The translations under genes were made by a program, and so were the position numbers. Of a stretch of DNA of 49,888 nucleotides, positions 16,275 to 23,895 are shown in pieces. The DNA comes from Candidatus Didemnitutus sp. (GTDB taxonomy: Bacteria; Verrucomicrobiota; Verrucomicrobiia; Opitutales; Opitutaceae): assembly GCA_023701285.1 (NCBI GenBank), contig JAMPXH010000016.1, forward strand, positions 1-49,888, in the 5' to 3' direction. Position 1 is the stretch's first letter; every line of letters starts with the position of its first letter. A model generated the notes under the pieces. It was not told where the DNA came from and made no database searches. It saw only the letters and a program-made list of their open reading frames with translations.

Positions 16275-17279
16275 ATGAAGTCCAAGCCCAGCCTCATCGA
16301 CGTCGCGAAGCGCGCAAAAGTCGCCGTCTCAACCGTCTCACGCACCATCAGCGGCAAGGGCGCGATCGGGCAGGAAACCCAGGAGTCCGTCCGCCGGGCC
16401 ATGCGGGAGCTGGGCTACCAGCCCAACCGCGTGGCGCAGCGGCTCCGCTCTCCCACCAACGCCGGCGGCCTGATCGGGCTCATCATCCCCAACATCCAAA
16501 ACCCGTTCTTCGCCGACCTCGCACGCGGTGTGGAAGACGCTGCCTATGCCCAGGGCCACGCGGTTTTCCTCTGCAATTACGACGAGGATCCCGAAAAGCA
16601 GCAGCTTTACCTTCAGGTTTTACAAGGCGAGTCGGTCGCGGGCGTCATCATCCCTCCCCTCAACGAGGATGACCCCGAAATCGAGCGGCTCGTGCGCGCG
16701 GGTCTGCCCATCGTTTGCGTGGACCGCAGCTTGAAGAACTGTCCGATCGACAAGGTGGAAGTCGACAATCGTCGCGGTGCCTTCGAGGCGGTGAGACACC
16801 TGATCGAGAAGGGGCACCGGCGCGTCGGAGTCATCACGGGCCCCGCACATTCCTCGACTGGCCGCGATCGTCTGGCCGGCTACCGCGACGCTCACGCCGC
16901 GGCCGGCATCAATGTGGACGAAGAACTGATCTGCTACGGCGAGTTCAAGGAAGACTGCGGCCGGAGGTTCGCGGCCCAGCTTCTGGACTTGCGCAAACCA
17001 CCCACGGCGCTCTTCACCTGCAGCAATCTCACCACAATCGGAGCCTTGCATGTGGTCGCAGAGCGCAAGTTGCGCATCCCGGACCAACTCGCCCTCATCG
17101 GCTTCGACGACATGCTGCTCGCCGACGTATACACCCCTCCGCTTACCATGGTGAGTCAACCCTCCTACGACGTGGGACGGTGCGCAGCCGAACTGCTTTT
17201 CAAGCGCATGCAGAATTCAAAACAGTCGCCGACCAATATCCTCCTCAGCCCCAAATTGATTATTCGCAAGTCGGTCTGA
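16275..17279 (+). CDS. LacI-family transcriptional regulator
   Basis: This 334-residue protein has the LacI helix-turn-helix at residues 6-27 (SLIDVAKRAKVAVSTVSRTI) with hinge NRVAQRLRS near 50-58, then a periplasmic-binding-protein-like sensor domain (GLIGLIIPNIQNPFFADLARGVED, LPIVCVDRS, ALFTCSNLTTIGALHVV, LALIGFDDM). It should repress or activate the divergent minus-strand operon in response to a small sugar. A purine-rich GGAG lies about 20 bp before the ATG, but spacing is loose. The shared 166-bp intergenic region carries two palindromes, so autoregulation is likely. Confidence 0.93.
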   Translation: MKSKPSLIDVAKRAKVAVSTVSRTISGKGAIGQETQESVRRAMRELGYQPNRVAQRLRSPTNAGGLIGLIIPNIQNPFFADLARGVEDAAYAQGHAVFLCNYDEDPEKQQLYLQVLQGESVAGVIIPPLNEDDPEIERLVRAGLPIVCVDRSLKNCPIDKVEVDNRRGAFEAVRHLIEKGHRRVGVITGPAHSSTGRDRLAGYRDAHAAAGINVDEELICYGEFKEDCGRRFAAQLLDLRKPPTALFTCSNLTTIGALHVVAERKLRIPDQLALIGFDDMLLADVYTPPLTMVSQPSYDVGRCAAELLFKRMQNSKQSPTNILLSPKLIIRKSV

Positions 17280-17364
17280 AGCATCTGCTTAAAAGTATTT
17301 AGCGCGCACTGGCGCCTCCGCTCGAGGGCAGCTCAAGGGTGGCCAATCCGGCAAGTAGCCGCTG

Positions 17365-17514
17365 ATGTGCTGGGGCGATGAGAAGCCCGCGAGCAACCGC
17401 ACTGGCCTCAGCCTCATCAACAAGAGCGGCCACACGCAGTTCCACGTCGCCTTTGCCACCGCCGACACCGACAACGACTACATCACGTGGTATCCCGCCG
17501 GCCAGCCAGAGTGA
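17365..17514 (+). pseudogene. Short coding-like fragment, 49 codons, possible gene remnant
   Basis: An ATG at 17365 opens a 49-residue frame (MCWGDEKPASNRTG... ending DYITWYPAGQPE, then TGA). Its composition (Asn, Thr, Asp, Tyr, Trp) resembles real secreted protein rather than an Arg/Ala/Pro-rich shadow frame. A TAG stands four codons upstream. It may be the C-terminal end of a decayed gene. The surrounding DNA (17280-17364 and 17515-17887) shows no convincing gene, RNA or repeat. Confidence 0.3.
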
Positions 17515-17887
17515 GGCTCCGACGGCAGCGCCCTTTTCGCCGGGGTCGGCGCGCGAACCCAACAGTTTACCCGGAACCCAAGGTTCGCAGAGCTGGCGGC
17601 GTAGTTTGCTTCGCCTTCCTCTAACGGCGCTTCAGTGCCGACCGCCCGGCTCGGGGTCGAGAGCGCCAGTCAGTTCATCGAAGCGAGGCTCAGCGCCCGC
17701 TGCCGGCGCAAATGCGTCCGCGCCTAGCCGCCGCGGTTCGAGCGCGGAGCTGAGTCAGGATTTCGCGGAATCTTTCCGGGGAAGGGGGTTGGGTGCTTCT
17801 CAGCACCCAGCCGGGCGATGAGGTTGATCACTTCCGCGGGAGACGATCCCTCCTCGGCGACGTTCGGAGTGATTTTCTGGTCCGTGT

Positions 17888-18180
17888 TCAACCACATGCC
17901 TCCTTCCAGCCGAGGTGCTCGGCCCACAACGCGACCAGCTCTCGAACCTTGTAGAATTGGTGATGCGACAGTCGGGGCGCGGCGGAATCGCGCGCCATCA
18001 GGCGGTGGGTGACCGCGCAGCTGCGAGTTACGCTTCTCCAAGAACGCGAGCGCCTCCGCACGCGACGAAAACTCCGGCTTCTCTTGCTTGCCGTCGATCG
18101 TGCCGCTCACCACCCAATAGTGCGCCCCGCTCTCCCGCGTCTTTGCTTTTCAGTGTGTAGCCCAAACACCGCCTTGCCAT
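17888..18180 (-). pseudogene. Frameshifted integrase-like N-terminal remnant beside tmRNA
   Basis: From an ATG at 18180 the minus strand reads MARRCLGYTLKS. A probable one-base insertion near 18147 then shifts the frame, after which it continues KTRESGAHYWVVSGTIDGKQ and FSSRAEALAFLEKRN. A second shift near 18020 leads to HQFYKVRELVALWAEHLGW and a stop at 17888. The AHYWVVSGTIDGKQ plus EALAFLEKRN pattern resembles the N-terminal DNA-binding region of site-specific integrases. No catalytic domain is present. The fragment begins 79 bp beyond the 3' end of ssrA, a frequent integration target, which supports a decayed island. Family assignment is from memory of pattern and is moderate. Confidence 0.5.
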
Positions 18181-18258
18181 ACTAGCGGTATCCTAGCGGT
18201 TTTCAGCGGGTGTCAGTTTTCGATTTTTTAAACTACTATGAATCAATGGCTTTAAAAG

Positions 18259-18617
18259 TGGTGGACGTGAGGGGAGTTGAACCCCTGTGCCCCGAGCCTT
18301 CATGCGCCGCATCTACCGGTGTAGTGTCATCTTTGGTCTCGCCTCGGGAACCGCCATGACACGGTGCTATTCCCTCGGCCAGCCGTGGTTTCGAAGATAC
18401 GGCGGCAACGTCACGACGGCCGTCACCGCTATTCCTGCTGTCGACGTTCCCATCCCCTAGCAGGAATCAGAGTGGGAACGAGGCGGCCGTATTAGGCCGC
18501 CAGAGGCATTTCTTCGTAGGTGCCGTTTGTTTTTTTCGAAGGGGGATTAGCGAGAGTCCTTCGGCTCTCGACCGGCAGCTGCGCACTCTAACCAAGGGTC
18601 GAATCCGGAACACGCCC
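18259..18617 (-). ncRNA. ssrA: Transfer-messenger RNA (tmRNA)
   Basis: The 5' end GGGCGUG (18617-18611) pairs over 7 bp with the 3' segment CACGUCC next to the encoded ACCA end (18262-18259). It continues into the conserved UUCCGGAUUCGAC. Near the 3' end the T-arm GGGGUUCAACUCCCC is clear. The tag reading frame ends ...NGTYEEMPLAA with UAA at 18494-18492; the LAA-like end is the usual degradation signal. Length is 359 nt, normal for one-piece tmRNA. A possible promoter is TATTTT at -12 with TTACCT 16 bp upstream. The role is rescue of stalled ribosomes with SmpB and tagging of the nascent chain. The 259 bp between its 5' end and the next gene show nothing else. Confidence 0.93.
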
Positions 18618-18876
18618 ATTTGAAAAATAACCAGGACGAGGAGACAGGTAACAGGAACTGCCGCGGGCGCGGGTGGCGCGCAGCGGCGGCGGATCTGTGT
18701 TACGTGTCGTGGCGACCGATCTGTCTTGTGCGCCGTCAAAGAACCAAGGGAGCCAACGTTGCGCCCGTCGCCGCCAAACGCAAGCGCGTGGTTCGCCCCG
18801 CTCGAAGACGGCGCGCCGACCCGCGACGGGAGGGCGAATACGCCACCACGGACAGCCTTCCGTCCGCAGGCTCAGC

Positions 18877-20844
18877 TCAGGGCGAGACCGTCACGCGCAG
18901 CGGCTCGGACTCGCGGCCCTTGTCGTCGCGCGCGACGATGTTGAATTCGTAGGTGCGGCCGCGCGGCAGCGTGATCTCCACCGACCACTGCTGGTCGCTG
19001 GTGCGGCGCGCGGCGGCGGGCAATTGTTGCACGGGCTGGTCGGCGCCCTCGAACTTGCAGGTGGCCTGCAGCGACTCGATCACGCCTTCATGCAGGGCCG
19101 CGACCTCGACCACGATCCGGTAGCGCCACTGGCCGTAGGGCTCGGCGCGGCTCGCGAGGTAGCGCAGCTGCGGCGGACCATCGACCGGGACTTCGGCGAC
19201 GGGCGCGCCCTCGACCGTGGCGGTCGTCGCGCTCGCCTGCCGCACGGTCGAGCGCCGGCGCAGCGGCGCGGGCAGGTGGACCGCCTCGGGATGGGCCGCG
19301 GTGGCGTTGAACACGATGTTGTAGCCGGTCGCGAAGACCGGCGTGTAGCCGAGCAGATCGATGCCGCCGTCGCCGTCGAAATCCCCGGCGAGGAACGCGC
19401 GCTGCTCGGGGAACTCGCCGCCCGCGGCCAGTTGCGGCCAGACGGGATTGCGGCTGAAGCGCCGGTAATCCGCCCCGAGGTGCACGCGCAGGCCGTTGCG
19501 CCCGCCGATGCCCACGTCGGGGCGACCATCGCGATTGAAATCGCCGACGACGATCGACGCCGTGCCGAGCCCGAGCCCGAACTCGCTCGCGAGCAACTCC
19601 CACGGGTCCTCCCAGCCCGCGCGCCCCGCCGAGCCGAAGACGACGCGCACGCGGCTGCCGCGCTCGACATCGCTGTCGGTGAGCACGAGATCGTCGCGCC
19701 CGTCGCGGTCGAGATCGGCCACCAGCAAGTCGCGGGCGAAGTTGTCGCGTCCCGCCACGGGCCAGAGGAAGGGCTTCGAGGCCCCGCGCTGGTTGAAATA
19801 CATCCACACGCCCGCCGCCTCGCCGCGGTGTTCGGTCGCGACCGCAAGGTCGGCGAAACCATCGCCGTCGAAATCGCCGGCCGCCAGCCGCGTGACGCGA
19901 TCGAACTTTACCTCGAAAGGATCCGCCGCCGCCGTCACGCCGCTCTGCGCCACGCTGAGCAGCCGGAGCGAGTTGTAGCCCTCGATCACCGCCAAGCCGG
20001 TGTGCAGCGCGCCGGTGAAGAAACGGCCCGCCGTGACGCCGCCGATCGGCGCCGGTGCCCGGTAAGGTTGCAGCGCAGGAATATAACGTCCGTCACTCGT
20101 GCCGAAGAACACCTGCACGAGCGGGCCGGCCACGAGCACGAGATCGCTCTCGCCGTCCTGATTCAGGTCCGCGGCGTGCAAGGCCTGCGGCGTGAAACCG
20201 TCGAGCGAGGCGAGGTCGAGCTCGCCGACGCGCTCGAACGCCACGCGCTCGGCCCGGGCGTAGAGCACGACGCCATCCTCGATGGCTGCGAACCCGCGCA
20301 CGCGGCCCTGCGTGTGCAGCAGCGCGGCCCGCACCGGACCGCGCGAGGTCGGAATGCCGGCCACGGGACCGAAATCGAAACGCGGCACTGTCAGCGCAGC
20401 GGTCTGGTAACGCAGCGGCGCTTCGGCGGATTCGCGGGCCAGCGGTTCCAGCCACACCTCGGCCACCGGCGCCGTGCGCGCGGCGCGCGGCAATTCCGCA
20501 TTGTGCAGCAACGGCGCCACCATCGCCTGGTCGACGCCTTCGGCTGGCGGCGTCGAGCCCTCCGCGCGATCGGCCGGCGCCGGACCGGCGTCCTCCGGCT
20601 GGCGCACCGGCTGGGCGCTGCGGATGCGGTGCGGCTCCACCCACTCGTCGTGCGATTCATCCGCCCCTTCGTAGGCGACGAACGTGCGCGCCGGCTCCGA
20701 ACGCAGGACGATGGCACGGTGCCCCGCCCCGGCTTTTTCCACGATCACGCGCGTGCCGCTCGTCCACGTCTGGGCGGAGACCGCCGCCGTCACGCCGACG
20801 GCAACCCAGAGACCCAGGCAGAAACGGAGACGGGAGGCGCGCAT
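18877..20844 (-). CDS. Secreted FG-GAP/VCBS repeat protein with N-terminal SH3/Agenet-like segment
   Basis: This 655-residue protein has a signal peptide (MRASRLRFCLGLWVAVGVTAAVSA). Residues about 25-75 contain TRVIVEKAG and FVAYEGADESHDEWVEPHRI, a pattern resembling SH3-like Tudor/Agenet modules. The main body has calcium-binding FG-GAP repeats: DLNQDGESDLVL, DFDGDGFADLAV, DLDRDGRDDLVL, DFNRDGRPDVGI and DFDGDGGIDLLG, predicting a seven-bladed beta-propeller. A C-terminal beta domain (about 560-655) follows. No active site is evident; it is probably a cell-surface binding or adhesion protein. The start at 20844 was chosen because the signal peptide begins there. It stands alone on the minus strand. 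Confidence 0.85.
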   Translation of the reverse strand: MRASRLRFCLGLWVAVGVTAAVSAQTWTSGTRVIVEKAGAGHRAIVLRSEPARTFVAYEGADESHDEWVEPHRIRSAQPVRQPEDAGPAPADRAEGSTPPAEGVDQAMVAPLLHNAELPRAARTAPVAEVWLEPLARESAEAPLRYQTAALTVPRFDFGPVAGIPTSRGPVRAALLHTQGRVRGFAAIEDGVVLYARAERVAFERVGELDLASLDGFTPQALHAADLNQDGESDLVLVAGPLVQVFFGTSDGRYIPALQPYRAPAPIGGVTAGRFFTGALHTGLAVIEGYNSLRLLSVAQSGVTAAADPFEVKFDRVTRLAAGDFDGDGFADLAVATEHRGEAAGVWMYFNQRGASKPFLWPVAGRDNFARDLLVADLDRDGRDDLVLTDSDVERGSRVRVVFGSAGRAGWEDPWELLASEFGLGLGTASIVVGDFNRDGRPDVGIGGRNGLRVHLGADYRRFSRNPVWPQLAAGGEFPEQRAFLAGDFDGDGGIDLLGYTPVFATGYNIVFNATAAHPEAVHLPAPLRRRSTVRQASATTATVEGAPVAEVPVDGPPQLRYLASRAEPYGQWRYRIVVEVAALHEGVIESLQATCKFEGADQPVQQLPAAARRTSDQQWSVEITLPRGRTYEFNIVARDDKGRESEPLRVTVSP

Positions 20845-21063
20845 GGCGGAGGTATGGGAAATTCGCGAAACCCGGGCGAACAAAATCTAGGGTGAAATGC
20901 CTAGAAGCCTCCGCGGCCTTACGGGGCGGGCCCGCGAAACGGGTGCCGCGCTTGCCCTGCGCACCCCGGGCGGAGGCCGGCCGCCGGGGACGACGGCCGC
21001 CTTGCTCCCGCTTGTCGCGGCCACGGTATATATAGAACCGCGCCAGGCGCGGCGCCCGTTGCC

Positions 21064-21195
21064 TCAGCCGGGATCATGCAGTTGGACGCGATCCCAGACT
21101 GAGGAACCCCTGACAATGGGGTGGTCGCCGCTGTCCCAGCGGCGACAGGCGTCGGTAGGAACACCGACGCCCACCTACTGCGTGCTCCCGGCTCA
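21064..21195 (-). repeat. 132-bp interspersed element, copy 1 (minus orientation)
   Basis: Read on the minus strand the element starts TGAGCCGGGAGCACGCAG and ends CTGCATGATCCCGGCTGA, which are imperfect inverted repeats. Internally GGCGTCGGT/ACCGACGCC and GTCGCCGCTG/CAGCGGCGAC can form two hairpins. Its first three bases (21195-21193) are the TGA stop of the metallo-hydrolase gene. It aligns without gaps to the copies at 25060 and 41774. The rest of the interval 20845-21063 holds no gene. Confidence 0.9.
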
Positions 21196-22143
21196 GACCC
21201 CGGTGAGCTCGTCGAAAACCACGCCCAGATTCACCGGCAGCCGGCTGTTCTGTTGCGCATGGTGGTCAGGGAAGCCCGGGAGATTCTGCAACGTGACGAT
21301 CTCGGCCTTCGCTTTGCCGGCCTTGATCTCCGCCTGCACGTGCTCGACGAGCGCCGTGAGAAAATCCCGCATGGCCAGCACGTCGGCCGAGGAGCCCGAG
21401 ACGGGGAAGCGCGGATTCGCGTGGCCGAAGATGAACAACGTGTCTGCCGGGTAAGCCCGCGCGACCTGCTCGAGCACGCCGATCCACGACCGCACGCCGC
21501 AGCCGCCGGCCTTGTCCGTCACCGGATAGAGGCGGTTGAACACCAGGTCGCCCACATGCACGACGTTGGCCCGCTCGAAATGCACGACGCTGTCGCCCGC
21601 CGTGTGCGCCGCGCCGAAGTGCCGCGCCTGCACGACCTCGTCGCCGAGTTCCACGCGCCACGTCGCGGCGAAGGTCGCATCGGGCAGCGTGGGCGCACCC
21701 ATGTTCGGGCTGCGCGCGGCCGCCGCCTGCTGCAACGCCGGCACGGCCTCGTGCGCGACGATCTGCCGAGCCACGGGCCGCACCGTGGCGTTGCCCGCGG
21801 TGTGATCCCAGTGGTGGTGCGTGTTGATCACCACATCGAGCGGACGCCCGTCGCGGCCGGGCAACCCGTCGAGGAACTTCGTGGCGGTCTCGGGGAACTG
21901 GGTGTCGACCATCAGCAACCCGTCGCGGTTGGCCAGCCAGCCGATCGTGCCCCCGCGCCCGGCGAAGTAACCGACGCCGCGCCGCAGTTCCTGGAAACGC
22001 GTCGCCGCGATCGGCGGCGTGGTGGCCGTGGCCTTCGGCGTGGCCGGGGCGCCCGGGGTGGTCTGGCCGAAAAGCGCGCCTCTCGCCAAAAATCCGAGCG
22101 AGACGGCCGCCGAAGTCGTGACAAGGAATTCGCGGCGGTTCAT
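21193..22143 (-). CDS. Tat-exported MBL-fold metallo-hydrolase
   Basis: This 316-residue protein begins MNRREFLVTTSAAVSLGFLARG, a twin-arginine signal. The metallo-beta-lactamase motif HxHxDH is present as H109-H111-D113-H114 in NTHHHWDHTAGN, with further ligands likely in GAAHTAGDS and GDLVFN. It should be a folded di-metal hydrolase exported to the periplasm; the substrate is unknown. The ATG at 22143 was chosen for the Tat signal. The promoter would lie between this gene and the divergent sigma factor gene. The stop codon is the first codon of the 132-bp repeat. Confidence 0.9.
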   Translation of the reverse strand: MNRREFLVTTSAAVSLGFLARGALFGQTTPGAPATPKATATTPPIAATRFQELRRGVGYFAGRGGTIGWLANRDGLLMVDTQFPETATKFLDGLPGRDGRPLDVVINTHHHWDHTAGNATVRPVARQIVAHEAVPALQQAAAARSPNMGAPTLPDATFAATWRVELGDEVVQARHFGAAHTAGDSVVHFERANVVHVGDLVFNRLYPVTDKAGGCGVRSWIGVLEQVARAYPADTLFIFGHANPRFPVSGSSADVLAMRDFLTALVEHVQAEIKAGKAKAEIVTLQNLPGFPDHHAQQNSRLPVNLGVVFDELTGV

Positions 22144-22343
22144 GCGCGGCAACTTACGGGCCACCCCGCCCTCCGCCAGTCGGAAGTGCGACCTTCCGGC
22201 GCCCGCCGTGCCCGACTGGACAATTTCCCTGTAACCTTGCCCGGCCCGCGCGGTATTCCCCACCGCACACCACCTCATGCCTCCGCCCGATGCTGCTCCT
22301 TTCTCCATCGACCGCCGAAATCCGGGTTCCCTCCGTCCCCGTC

Positions 22344-22928
22344 ATGGCTAGCGTCGCGCCCACGGTGGAAGTCTCCGACCACGAAATCATGATCGCGGTC
22401 CGCGCCGGCGAGATCGCCCGGCTCGGCGAGCTGTTCGAGCGCTACCAGCAGCGGCTCTACGCCTTCTTCGTGCGGATGACCAACCAGCCCGCCCTCAGCG
22501 AGGACCTCGTGCAGGTCGTCTTCTACCGCATCCTCAAATACCGCCACACCTACCGCGACGAGGGCAAGTTCACCGCCTGGCTCTACCACCTCGCCCGCAA
22601 GGTCGCCGCCGACCACTTCCGCAAACACGCCCGCACCCCCGCGCCCACCGACCCCACCGATCTCCACGCCCACGCCGACGAAGGCGCCTCCCCTGACCAC
22701 CACGCCGCCGCGGCCGACGACCTCGAACTCCTCCGCGCCGCCCTCGCCCGCATGCCGCTCGAGCACCGCGAAGTGCTCGTCCTCTCCCGCCTGCAAAACG
22801 TCGAACACCGCGAGATCGCCCGCCTGCTCGACACCTCCGTCGGCGCCGTGAAGGTCCGCGTGCACCGCGCGCTCAAGGAGCTGCGCGAAGTCTATTTCAA
22901 GCTCCGCCGCGAGCACCCCGCCGCCTGA
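22344..22928 (+). CDS. RNA polymerase sigma factor, ECF (sigma-70) family
   Basis: This 194-residue sigma factor has region 2 (ARLGELFERYQQRLYAFFVRMT, EDLVQVVFYRILKYRHTYRDEGKFTAWLYHLARKVAADHFRK) and region 4 (LARMPLEHREVLVLSRLQNVEHREIARLLDTSVGAVKVRVHRALKELRE), with no region 3, as in ECF sigmas. An upstream ATG at 22290 would add 18 residues; the ATG at 22344 is preferred because the conserved part follows soon after. The gene is followed at 37 bp by a zinc-finger anti-sigma gene and then a DUF4097 gene, the usual sigma/anti-sigma layout. The target regulon is unknown; the downstream envelope-type protein suggests envelope or surface control. Confidence 0.93.
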   Translation: MASVAPTVEVSDHEIMIAVRAGEIARLGELFERYQQRLYAFFVRMTNQPALSEDLVQVVFYRILKYRHTYRDEGKFTAWLYHLARKVAADHFRKHARTPAPTDPTDLHAHADEGASPDHHAAAADDLELLRAALARMPLEHREVLVLSRLQNVEHREIARLLDTSVGAVKVRVHRALKELREVYFKLRREHPAA

Positions 22929-22965
22929 GCCGCGCCCCGTCCGCCGCCTTCCACCCTTTTCCGCC

Positions 22966-23868
22966 ATGAACTGCCAACGCGTCACCGAACTCTTCATCGA
23001 CTACCAGGACGGCACCCTGCCGCCCGATGAAGCCGTGCAGATGCGAGCCCACCTCGCCTCCTGCCCCACCTGCCAGCGCGAGTGGTCCGCCCTGCAGGAA
23101 ATCACGCGCAAACTCGACCAGCTCCCCGCCCCCGCGCCCAGCCCCCGCCTGCGCGAGAATTTCTACGCCATGCTCGAGACCCACCGGCGCGACGCCGACG
23201 CCCCGAGCCCCTTCGCCCTCGCAAAAAGCCGGATCGACCGCTTCTTCGCCGCCCTCCTTCCCGCGCAACCCGCCGCGCAGTTCGCGTTCTCGCTCGCCCT
23301 CCTCGCCGCCGGGCTCTTCGCCGGCGCCCGCCTGCTCGTCCCCGCGCCCGCCGCCCTGCCCGACGACACTGCGAAGCGCGAACTCGCCGAGCTCCGCGCA
23401 CAGGTGAACAACATGAACCGGCTCGTGACCTATTCCCTGCTCCAGCAGAAATCCACCAGCGACCGCCTGCAGGGCGTCCTCGCCACGATGGATCTGCCCA
23501 ACCCCGACCGGAAGATCCTCACCGATCTCGTCGGCGCCCTCGCCTTCGACCCCTCGCTCAACGTCCGGCTCTCCGCCGTCGAGGCCCTCGCTCCGCACGC
23601 GCAGGAAGACGTCGTCCGCGCCGGCCTCCTCGCCGCCCTTCCCCGCGAAACTGCCCCGCTCGTGCAGATGGCCATGATCGAGCTACTCGCCAATGTCCGC
23701 GAGACCGAGGCCGCGCCGCTCTTCGAGCAACTCAGTCGCGACACCCAGGCCGATCAGAATGTTCGCGAAGCCGCCAAGCGCGCCCTCGCCACGCTCCGCA
23801 CCCCTTCACCCGCTGACATCCAACCCAACGCCCGCACCCAGGAGCCCGCCTCCGGCCACACGGCCTGA
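22966..23868 (+). CDS. Zinc-finger anti-sigma factor with HEAT-like C-terminal repeats
   Basis: In this 300-residue protein the N-terminal ZAS motif is complete: C3, then H29-x3-C33-x2-C36 (HLASCPTC). A single membrane helix lies around residues 103-128 (AAQFAFSLALLAAGLFAGARLLV). The periplasmic part has a short coiled-coil-like stretch (KRELAELRAQVNNMNRLVTYSLLQQ), then HEAT-like helical repeats at about 170-285 (DPSLNVRLSAVEALAPHA, PLVQMAMIELLANVRETEAAPLFEQL, DQNVREAAKRALATL). The N-terminus should hold the upstream ECF sigma at the membrane. The extracytoplasmic HEAT region may sense a partner protein; this is inference. Confidence 0.88.
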   Translation: MNCQRVTELFIDYQDGTLPPDEAVQMRAHLASCPTCQREWSALQEITRKLDQLPAPAPSPRLRENFYAMLETHRRDADAPSPFALAKSRIDRFFAALLPAQPAAQFAFSLALLAAGLFAGARLLVPAPAALPDDTAKRELAELRAQVNNMNRLVTYSLLQQKSTSDRLQGVLATMDLPNPDRKILTDLVGALAFDPSLNVRLSAVEALAPHAQEDVVRAGLLAALPRETAPLVQMAMIELLANVRETEAAPLFEQLSRDTQADQNVREAAKRALATLRTPSPADIQPNARTQEPASGHTA

Positions 23869-23895
23869 GTGCTCCCCTCAGCCCCTCCGCCCAAC

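Noticed and set aside
18673-20895. Plus-strand open frame of about 740 codons opposite the FG-GAP gene
   Set aside because: Arg/Ala/Asp-rich, no domain motifs, and a mirror of a clear secreted repeat protein. High GC makes long antisense frames common here.
21025-21045. TATATATA stretch flanked by CGGT/ACCG
   Set aside because: No promoter spacing to a gene could be fitted; it lies between a gene start and a repeat and may be chance.
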